A stretch of DNA of 41,283 bases from Thiobacillaceae bacterium. Lineage in GTDB: Bacteria; Pseudomonadota; Gammaproteobacteria; Burkholderiales; Thiobacillaceae. The stretch spans positions 1 to 41,283 of the forward strand of contig JAAPAA010000285.1 of assembly GCA_012274165.1 (NCBI GenBank), in the 5' to 3' direction. The notes below the pieces were generated by a model. It had not been told where the DNA came from. It was given only the letters and a program-made list of their open reading frames with translations, and ran no database searches. The position numbers and the translations under genes are program-made. How positions within the stretch are numbered: the stretch's first letter is position 1; every line of letters starts with the position of its first letter. Of this stretch, positions 12,387 through 19,293 are shown piece by piece.

Positions 12387-12815
12387 TTACTTGAAGAATT
12401 GCTGATCGAAGGTCATTTCGTGCTTGGGTTCGCCGGCGACTTCAATGGTGGCAGTGAACTTCAGGGTGTCCGGCGGCGCGACACGGAATTCGCCAAGGTA
12501 GTAAATCGCCGTACCTTCCTTGACTTCGCGCATGTCCACGTTGGCCAGTTGCTGGGTGAGGTTGGTGACATAGAGGGAGAGCTTGGCCGGGACCGGAGTA
12601 AGCGCGCCGACCTTGTTTTTTCTCAGTACCGACAGGGTGACCAGTCCGCGTGTTTTGCTGCGCTCGATCTTGTAGGTGCGCGCAACATCGGGCTGCAGCT
12701 CGTCGGTGGTGAGGGCGTTGTAGTGGACTTCGAGATCGCCGAATTTTTGCGAAATCTCGGCGTGGGCAACGGCGGCAACGGAACACAGGCACAGGGCGGC
12801 AAGCAGGCGTTTCAT
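12387..12815 (-). CDS. DUF4426 domain-containing secreted protein
   Basis: Signal peptide MKRLLAALCLCSVAAVAHA followed by QKFGDLEVHYNALTTDELQPDVARTYKIERSKTRGLVTLSVL. Confidence 0.75.
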   Translation of the reverse strand: MKRLLAALCLCSVAAVAHAEISQKFGDLEVHYNALTTDELQPDVARTYKIERSKTRGLVTLSVLRKNKVGALTPVPAKLSLYVTNLTQQLANVDMREVKEGTAIYYLGEFRVAPPDTLKFTATIEVAGEPKHEMTFDQQFFK

Positions 12816-12878
12816 GGTCTCTCTCCAATTGTTTGTGATGCACTCAGACTCAGGTGAGGCTGCCTGAATTGTAGGCAC

Positions 12879-13574
12879 TTATTTGAAACTGGCGAGCCAG
12901 ATGGTCAAATCATCCAGCACGCGGCTGACCGCCAGGCTGGACGCCTGCGCGGCACCGGCCGCGTCGTAGCTCGTGAGCGGCACCTGCTGTTCGAATACGC
13001 GATGCCCCAGCAGTTTGCGCTGCCGGGCATCGACCAGATCGGCGCGCAGCATCAGCCGCACCTGCCCCGGATTGCTGACCGCATCGTGGTAGAACTCGAC
13101 CAGTTTGGTGTCGAGCACCAGATCGTTGCGAACATACCCGCCGCCGGCGCTCACATTCCACGCCCCCTGATGGTCAAGACGGGCGCGCATGAGTTCGGCA
13201 AACCGCTTGCTCGGCCGCTCGGTCCAGCGCGCGAACTGATAAAGGCCGCGGGTATCGGCGCTGCGGCTGAATACCAGCTGGTCGGTGTCGTAGAAATTGC
13301 CGGTGGTGGTGTCGAGCACCCGCAGGGTAGGCGCATACGATTCCACACGCGCTTTAGCACGTAGTGGATCGGAGTACCCCTCAGGGGGGTATTGAGAAGA
13401 ATCCTTTAGGGCGGTAGCGGGCGACGGGGGGACAACGGCGGCCGGGGCGGCATCGTTCAGCACGTAATACACCACGGCCGGGGCTTGGGATGCGTCGCCC
13501 AGGTTGAGACAACCGGCAAGCACCGTAGTCGCCGCCAGCAGGACCAGCCCAATGCGGGCATGTGCGATTTTCAT
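12879..13574 (-). CDS. ABC-type transport auxiliary lipoprotein (PqiC/MlaD-associated type)
   Basis: Lipobox LLAATTVLAGC; overlaps the downstream end of the MlaD-like gene in an Mla-type operon. Confidence 0.8.
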   Translation of the reverse strand: MKIAHARIGLVLLAATTVLAGCLNLGDASQAPAVVYYVLNDAAPAAVVPPSPATALKDSSQYPPEGYSDPLRAKARVESYAPTLRVLDTTTGNFYDTDQLVFSRSADTRGLYQFARWTERPSKRFAELMRARLDHQGAWNVSAGGGYVRNDLVLDTKLVEFYHDAVSNPGQVRLMLRADLVDARQRKLLGHRVFEQQVPLTSYDAAGAAQASSLAVSRVLDDLTIWLASFK

Positions 13575-14530
13575 GGCAGTTTTTCTCCGGGGCCGAGCTG
13601 CTGTTTCGCCGGACCGAACAAGATGGCGCGCGGGTCGGACAGGCGCTGCCCGGTGGTGGTGAGCGTGTCTGTGGTGGTCCGCAGGTCGCCGCTGAGCCGG
13701 GTTATTTCCAGCGTGCCGGTGTCGCTGAGCTGCTGGATATTGACGGCAATCAGGTCGGCGTCGCGCTGGAGTTTTTCCATCGCGACGACCGCCTGTTTCA
13801 GGGCGATGTCGGCGTTGTTGGCGACGCCGACGAAGCTGCCTTCGACCCGGGTGGTCGCCTGACCGATATTGGCGCCGGCAATGCGGAAGGCCTCCGAGGC
13901 GTCGCGTATCCCCACCATCATGTCCTTGAGGCCGTCCTTGTTGGCGGCAAGCTGGCCGGACAGCGTATTCAGATTGGCCAGCGTTTGGCTCAATGCGCGC
14001 TGATTGTCTTCCGACAGCACCTTGTTCATGCTGTCCATGATCTGCGCGCCGCTGTCTGCCAGCTTCGCCACCGTTACGGCTACCTTGTCGATGTCGGAAC
14101 GCCCTTCGGCGATGACGGGATAACGTTCGCCATTGGCAGCGGTCAACACGGGCTCGGTTTTCGGGCCGTTGACGATTTCAATCGAGGCAATGCCGGTGAC
14201 CAGATTGCGCTTGACATAGGCCACCGCGCCACGATGCACGTCGAGGCCGGCGTCGACTCGCGCGATTACCGCAACGGCTTCATCCCTGGTGCTGGCAAAA
14301 TCGTAGCCATCGACGTTGCCGACCATGATGCCGCGCATTTTGACCGGGCCGCCAACGGCCAGTCCATCGAGCGATTGATTCTTGAAATAAATGGTGTAGT
14401 GCTGATAGGCGATGGTGTTGGCTGCGCCTGCCAGCCACACAATGGCCAGCGTCAGCAGCGCGATCACCGCCAGCACCAGCGTGCCAACCAGGGTGTATCG
14501 GCCTTCAGTTTCCATCTGCGGTTTCTCCAT
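13571..14530 (-). CDS. MlaD/MCE family protein
   Basis: One N-terminal TM plus MCE domain: YTIYFKNQSLDGLAVGGPVKMRGIMVGNVDGYDFA. Confidence 0.88.
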   Translation of the reverse strand: MEKPQMETEGRYTLVGTLVLAVIALLTLAIVWLAGAANTIAYQHYTIYFKNQSLDGLAVGGPVKMRGIMVGNVDGYDFASTRDEAVAVIARVDAGLDVHRGAVAYVKRNLVTGIASIEIVNGPKTEPVLTAANGERYPVIAEGRSDIDKVAVTVAKLADSGAQIMDSMNKVLSEDNQRALSQTLANLNTLSGQLAANKDGLKDMMVGIRDASEAFRIAGANIGQATTRVEGSFVGVANNADIALKQAVVAMEKLQRDADLIAVNIQQLSDTGTLEITRLSGDLRTTTDTLTTTGQRLSDPRAILFGPAKQQLGPGEKLP

Positions 14531-15272
14531 TCGCCGTGCGTGCGGCGAAGTAATCGTTCAGCCACGGGTTGCCTAATTGTTTTAGCTCGGCCACCGTGCC
14601 GCTGCCCAGCACGTGGCCGTCCGACAGCACAATGACGCGGTCGATAATTGAAAAGAGTGTATCCAAGTCGTGGGTGACGAGGAATACGGTGAGCCCCAGC
14701 GTGTCGGCCAGCAGGCGGATCAGTTTGTCGAAGGCGCGTGCCGAAATCGGGTCGAGACCGGAGGTCGGCTCGTCGAGAAACAGCAGCTCGGGATCGAGTA
14801 TCAGCGCGCGCGCCAGGGCCACGCGCTTGCGCATGCCGCCGGAGAGTTCGCTCGGGCGCTTGATGCCGACGTCCGCCGGCAAGCCGGCCATCGCCAGTTT
14901 CAGGCGCGCCAGCTGGCGGCAGAGCGGGTGCGGCAGGTCGGTGTGTTCGAACAGTGGGGTGGCGACGTTGTCTTCCACCGACAGCGAAGAAAACAGCGCG
15001 CCATCCTGAAACAGCACGCCAAAGCGTCGCCGCAGCAGGTTCATTTGCTCCGGCGTACTGTCGCACACCGACTGCCCGAACAACTCGATGTGACCCGACT
15101 GCGGTTTCAGCAGGCCGATGATTTCGCGCAGCAACACCGATTTCCCGGTACCGCTGCCGCCGATCAGCGCAATGACTTCGCCGCGCGCGACGGACAGACT
15201 CAGCCCGCCATGAATGCCGTTGCCGCCCAGCGTGGTGTGGACGTCGCGCACGTCGATCACGGTTTCGCTCAT
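14505..15272 (-). CDS. ABC transporter ATP-binding protein, MlaF-like
   Basis: Walker A GGSGTGKSVLL, signature ELSGGMRKRVALARAL, Walker B LLFLDEPTSGLDPIS. Confidence 0.93.
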   Translation of the reverse strand: MSETVIDVRDVHTTLGGNGIHGGLSLSVARGEVIALIGGSGTGKSVLLREIIGLLKPQSGHIELFGQSVCDSTPEQMNLLRRRFGVLFQDGALFSSLSVEDNVATPLFEHTDLPHPLCRQLARLKLAMAGLPADVGIKRPSELSGGMRKRVALARALILDPELLFLDEPTSGLDPISARAFDKLIRLLADTLGLTVFLVTHDLDTLFSIIDRVIVLSDGHVLGSGTVAELKQLGNPWLNDYFAARTANGETADGN

Positions 15273-16366
15273 CAGATTCCCAGCCGCACGAACAGCACGG
15301 CGAAAATGGCGTTGAGGACGATGATGGCGACCAGGCTCTGCACCACAGTGGAGGTGGTGTTGGCGCCCACGCTACTTGCATCACGGCTGGCCGACAAGCC
15401 CATCCTGCACGCAATCAGCGCGATGAAAACCGCAAATACCGGCCCCTTCAAAATTCCCACCAGCAGGGTTTTCAGCCGCAGCACGCTGTCCATCCGGTCG
15501 ATGAACAGATTCGGCGAAATATCCAGTTGCACCTGCGCCACCAGCATGCCGCCGGCGATCCCGGCAATGTCGCCGATGAAGATCAGCAGCGGCAGCGCGA
15601 TCAGCAGGGCGAGCATGCGCGGAATCACCAGCACCGCCAGCGGCGACAGGCCGAGCGTGGTGATGGCGTCGATTTCCTCGGTGACCTTCATGGTGCCGAG
15701 CTGCGCGGTGATCGCCGCACCGGTGCGCCCGGAAATCAGGACGGCGACGATGACCGGCGAAATTTCGCGCAGGATCGCCAGCAGCAGGCCGTCGACGACG
15801 AAGATGCTGGCGCCGTATTGCAGCGCCTGATCGCCGAGCAGGTAGGCGAACACCACGCCGAGCAGGAACATCATGCCGATCACGATGGGAATTGCGCCGG
15901 CAAACACCGTGCTGACTTGCGCACCCAGTTCGCGCCAGCGCCAGTTTTCCGGCTTGCCCATCAGCCGCGCCAGCTCGATGGTCAACTGGCCGATGAAATT
16001 GACCAGGCCGCAGACGTGTCCCCACATGGCAAGGGAGCCGCGCCCGATCGCCGCAAGCAGGCCGGGATGCCGCACCTCGATTTGCGCTGCGGTAGTCGCG
16101 GCATGCTGCGCCACCAGATTCAGCAAAGCCATATGACGCGGCTGGAAACCGCGCAGTTCGGGCATCGGGTCGCTGGGCTGCGGCCGCGCGGCATTGAGCA
16201 GCAACCACGCGCCATTGGTGTCGAGCTGGGTGACGGCCGCGCCTTCAAGCACGCGCACCGCTTTTCCTTCGAGCCGGGGCAACGCCGACGCCGCATCGGC
16301 ATGCCAGTCACCACTGGCGATCAGGGCACCTTGCGCTTCGTCGAAATGCGCGTGGGCTGCCGTCAC
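15272..16366 (-). CDS. ABC transporter permease, MlaE-like, with N-terminal STAS (MlaB-like) domain
   Basis: MlaE core ISPVIVAVLISGRTGAAITAQLGTMKVTEEIDAITTLGLSPLAVLVIPRMLAL; about 90 aa STAS-like N-terminus. Confidence 0.9.
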   Translation of the reverse strand: MTAAHAHFDEAQGALIASGDWHADAASALPRLEGKAVRVLEGAAVTQLDTNGAWLLLNAARPQPSDPMPELRGFQPRHMALLNLVAQHAATTAAQIEVRHPGLLAAIGRGSLAMWGHVCGLVNFIGQLTIELARLMGKPENWRWRELGAQVSTVFAGAIPIVIGMMFLLGVVFAYLLGDQALQYGASIFVVDGLLLAILREISPVIVAVLISGRTGAAITAQLGTMKVTEEIDAITTLGLSPLAVLVIPRMLALLIALPLLIFIGDIAGIAGGMLVAQVQLDISPNLFIDRMDSVLRLKTLLVGILKGPVFAVFIALIACRMGLSASRDASSVGANTTSTVVQSLVAIIVLNAIFAVLFVRLGI

Positions 16367-17415
16367 GCCAGTCCCAAGGGATTGTTCGGATCGATGCCCG
16401 GCATGAAAGGCAGGCCGCGTTCGCGGTGGGTGACCTGATAAACGCAGCCGATCCAGTTGCCGATCACGCCTTCGGCGGTGTCGTGCCAGGTGTTGTCGAG
16501 CTGCGACAGCAGCAACGCTTCTGGAAAGTCGAGCGCCGCACCCGCCTGCATGCGGCTGCGGTATTCCAGCAACAGCGCCTGCGCCTGCTGGTTGAAGTAA
16601 CGCAGCGGGAAAGACGGCAAGAGCGGTAATTTGCCCGCCACCGCCAACTGCAGGTCGCGTTTGTACTCCTTCAACAGCGACACCGTGTCGTACTCGGGAT
16701 GGCCCTGGAAGAACACCGTACGCAAGCCATCGCCGCTCACCGCCAGATGCACGCCCGCGTCTGCGCTTTCAGCCAGCACCTTGACGCCCGCAGCCTCGAA
16801 CTGCGCGCGCGACACATCGTTCCAGCGCGAATGCGGCACGTCGAAGCGGGTGTTGATGTCGGCCACCAGCGGATGCCCAGCGTCGGTGACGCGGTGCTCG
16901 AACACGCCCCAGATTTTGTGCGGCTGCTTCATCCGCGTCTGGCCATGGCGGAACTGCATCACCGCGTGAGTGGCGAGGCACGAACACAGGGTCGAGGTGA
17001 CGTGGTCCCACGCCCAGTCGATCACCTCGATCAGCGGTTGCCAGAACGCTTCGTCGGCGAGGTTGGGGTGGCTGACGTTGGCGCCGGTGATGATGAGCGC
17101 GTCCAGCCCCTTGTCGCGGATAGCTTCGAAGCTTTCGTAAAACTGCGCGATGTGCGCCTGCGCCGCTGCGCCGCGCGGCAACGCCGGCAGGGTGAACGGG
17201 TGCATGTAGAACTGCGCGATCGGGTTGGATTCGCCGACCAGCCGGTAGAACTGCCGCTCGGTCGCTTCCAGTGCGGCGTCCGGCATCATGTTCAGCAAGC
17301 CGACGTGCAGCTCGCGGATTTCCTGATTGGCCGCGCGCTCGGTCGACAGCACCGTGATGCCGTCGCGGCGCAGGCGGTCGAACGTGGGCAGGGCGTTATG
17401 CGCGACCAGCGGCAT
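16363..17415 (-). CDS. metA: Homoserine O-succinyltransferase/acetyltransferase, MetA family
   Basis: LLNMMPDAALEATERQFYRLVGES...IITGANVSHPNLADEAFWQPLIEVIDWA...FFQGHPEYDTVSLLKEYKRD; start taken at MPLVAHNALP. Confidence 0.85.
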   Translation of the reverse strand: MPLVAHNALPTFDRLRRDGITVLSTERAANQEIRELHVGLLNMMPDAALEATERQFYRLVGESNPIAQFYMHPFTLPALPRGAAAQAHIAQFYESFEAIRDKGLDALIITGANVSHPNLADEAFWQPLIEVIDWAWDHVTSTLCSCLATHAVMQFRHGQTRMKQPHKIWGVFEHRVTDAGHPLVADINTRFDVPHSRWNDVSRAQFEAAGVKVLAESADAGVHLAVSGDGLRTVFFQGHPEYDTVSLLKEYKRDLQLAVAGKLPLLPSFPLRYFNQQAQALLLEYRSRMQAGAALDFPEALLLSQLDNTWHDTAEGVIGNWIGCVYQVTHRERGLPFMPGIDPNNPLGLA

Positions 17416-18295
17416 GCGTTCCCCCTGAATCCTGACCCCTGACCCCTGACCCTTTTCTTGCAATCACGGTTTCCAGCAGGGCCATGAAATCGCGTTCGTC
17501 GCGCACCTGCGCCACTTCCTGCGAGGTCACGGTGTAGCCGTGCGGCTTCGCGATCGCTTCGTAGCGCGGCAGGCGCGAATGAAACAGACGCGGAAACACC
17601 CAGCGCGCGAAATCGTTGGGCTCGATCTGCGCGACGTATTCGAAGCCTTTTTCCTGCAGATATACCGGCAGGGCTTCGGCCAGAAACGCCGGGCGGAAAT
17701 ACAGCGGCTTGGGGTCGGACTGTGCGCGCCTGATCAGCGTGTCTTCTTCTTCGCGGGTGGTGGTCTGGATGTAGAGAATCAGCGTGTGTTCGGCCAGCAG
17801 CTCGACCACGCCGGGCTCGTCCAGCTCGCACAGGCTGCCGCCGACATCGTTCACAAAATGCGGGTAGCCGTAGATTTCCTCGCCCTTGCGGATGAATGCC
17901 GGGACGTCGCGCATCGCCGCAATTTCCGCGTCGCGGTACGCCGCCTGACGCTGCGAAAACTCATCCAGGCTCAATCCGCCCCACTCCGGCCCGCCAAGCT
18001 TGCCGACGAAGGTCAGCACCGGGCCGAGGTCGTGGATCTTGATGTTGTTCTTGATGTCGATCCAGTCGTTGCGCAACAGATCGCGCAGGAACGGCACCTG
18101 CATCGCCTGGTGCTTGATCAGGTCGAGGATCGGTTCATCCAGATAGCGGGTGCCGATGCGGTAGTCACCAGAAAAGTGAAACCAGTCGTGGCCACGCAAC
18201 ATGGAGGAGAGATGCGTCTTGCCGACGCCGGACATGCCGAGCAGGGTGACGCGTTTGGTTGGCCAGGCGCGGAAGGACTCGGGGGTGAAATGCAT
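17396..18295 (-). CDS. Uncharacterised P-loop ATPase/nucleotide kinase-like protein next to metA
   Basis: Walker A GMSGVGKTHLSSML; start at MHFTPESFRAW; 20 bp overlap with metA ORF start. Confidence 0.75.
   Translation of the reverse strand: MHFTPESFRAWPTKRVTLLGMSGVGKTHLSSMLRGHDWFHFSGDYRIGTRYLDEPILDLIKHQAMQVPFLRDLLRNDWIDIKNNIKIHDLGPVLTFVGKLGGPEWGGLSLDEFSQRQAAYRDAEIAAMRDVPAFIRKGEEIYGYPHFVNDVGGSLCELDEPGVVELLAEHTLILYIQTTTREEEDTLIRRAQSDPKPLYFRPAFLAEALPVYLQEKGFEYVAQIEPNDFARWVFPRLFHSRLPRYEAIAKPHGYTVTSQEVAQVRDERDFMALLETVIARKGSGVRGQDSGGTHAAGRA
17424..17452. repeat. Short heptamer tandem repeat (CCTGAAT CCTGACC CCTGACC CCTGACC C)
   Basis: Read directly from sequence; lies in the C-terminal end of the ATPase ORF just upstream of the metA start. 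Confidence 0.85.
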
Positions 18296-18513
18296 GGGAT
18301 CGGTTTTTGGTGGATTAGCGCGAAGCCTACCGAAAAGCCACCCAATACAAAAGGGCGGCTGCAGAACGGTAGCCCGGTTTGGTGCATGGCAGGCTGCGAT
18401 CCGCACCAATTCTGCCCACGGCCATCCCGTCCGCTGCCGCCGCGTTCGCGCGACTGTATGCCGATCCAAGCATGGGCGCGGGTTTGCAAGCCGTCACCGT
18501 TTTCATGGCGAAC

Positions 18514-18529
18514 TGGCACACGAGTTGCT
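18514..18529 (+). promoter_or_regulatory. Candidate sigma54 (-24/-12) promoter upstream of the guanidine-I riboswitch
   Basis: TGGCACACGAGTTGCT matches TGGCACR-N4-TTGCW with correct GG/GC spacing; riboswitch P1 begins about 50 nt downstream. Confidence 0.75.
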
Positions 18530-18579
18530 GATACAGGCATGTCGGGAAAGACGGCGCACGGGCGTCTGCATTTACCGCG

Positions 18580-18683
18580 AATGCGCAGCTAGGGTTCCGG
18601 TCCCGCGAGGGATGGCTGGTCCGAGAGCAGCCGGCCCCGAAGGCGGGGCTCCACGGAGGGACAAAAGCCCGGGAGAACGCATT
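18580..18683 (+). ncRNA. Guanidine-I riboswitch (ykkC motif, subtype 1)
   Basis: Conserved ykkC core: CUAGGGUUCCG ... GGCUGGUCCGAGAGCAGCC ... ACGGAGGGACAAAAGCCCGGGAGA. P1 pairs AATGCG (18580-18585) with CGCATT (18678-18683); internal hairpins UCCC-GCGA-GGGA, GGCUG/CAGCC and a GCCCC/GGGGC stem. Confidence 0.92.
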
Positions 18684-18727
18684 TACCGCTGTCCGGGGTT
18701 GATTCATTTTTTTCCAAGGAGCGCACC

Positions 18728-18974
18728 ATGCATCTGAATGCCGTACTGAAAAAACTGCTGCCGTCGGCGATGGCGGGCAGCGCCATCGACAGCGCGCTGA
18801 TGACCTGCGACCAGGTGGTGGGCGCGACGCCCAGGGGCGCACCTTCAAGGTGGTGATGCCGGTGGATTATTCCTACGGCGGCGACGCGCTGCTGCAGAAA
18901 AATGCCAGGTCAAGCAGGCGGCCGCGATTCCCGCGACGCTCGACGACCGCTATGTGAAAAGCGTGCTGAAATAA
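18728..18974 (+). pseudogene. Frameshifted, probably internally deleted ORF directly downstream of the guanidine riboswitch; possibly a remnant of an ABC transporter substrate-binding protein
   Basis: AAGGAG SD at 18716-18721 and ATG at 18728 (MHLNAVLKKLLPSAMAGSAIDSALMTCDQVVGA, signal-peptide-like), then GRTFKVVMPVDYSYGGDALLQK in another frame, then CQVKQAAAIPATLDDRYVKSVLK-stop in a third; 247 nt is not a multiple of 3. Family is inferred from context only. Confidence 0.55.
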
Positions 18975-19020
18975 ACCTCGTCGCCCTTCCCGAAGAGCGG
19001 CATTCGCCAGAAAGCTTCAC

Positions 19021-19293
19021 ATGTCCACCCGATTGTTCCGCCACCCAGACGGCACCCAGCCCGCGGCCAACGCCCGCGGCGGCGTGCTGATGACCTGGCT
19101 TACCGGCAGCTGCTATGCGAACTTGCGGCGCAAGCACATGCGCCACCACATCGACCGCGCCGACGTCATCAGTCTGGATACCAAGGCGCTACTGCTGAAA
19201 CTGTTGGCGCGACAGGAACACGCCGAGCTGTGGCCCAACCACGACATGGCTTTCTGGAAAACCCTGCGGCGCTTCCCCGAATGCCATGAATAG
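19021..19293 (+). pseudogene. Fatty-acid-desaturase-like remnant (90 aa ORF with desaturase histidine box, most of the protein missing)
   Basis: WLTGSCYANLRRKHMRHHIDRADVISLDTKALL resembles the second His box region (HxxHH) of membrane desaturases; far too short for a functional enzyme. Confidence 0.5.

Noticed and set aside
17424-17452. Possible CRISPR-like array
   Set aside because: Units are 7 bp and contiguous with no spacers; a simple tandem repeat.
18201-18737. 178 aa plus-strand ORF running across the promoter and riboswitch region
   Set aside because: Overlaps the 5' end of the ATPase gene, the sigma54 site and the structured RNA; no protein-like motif.
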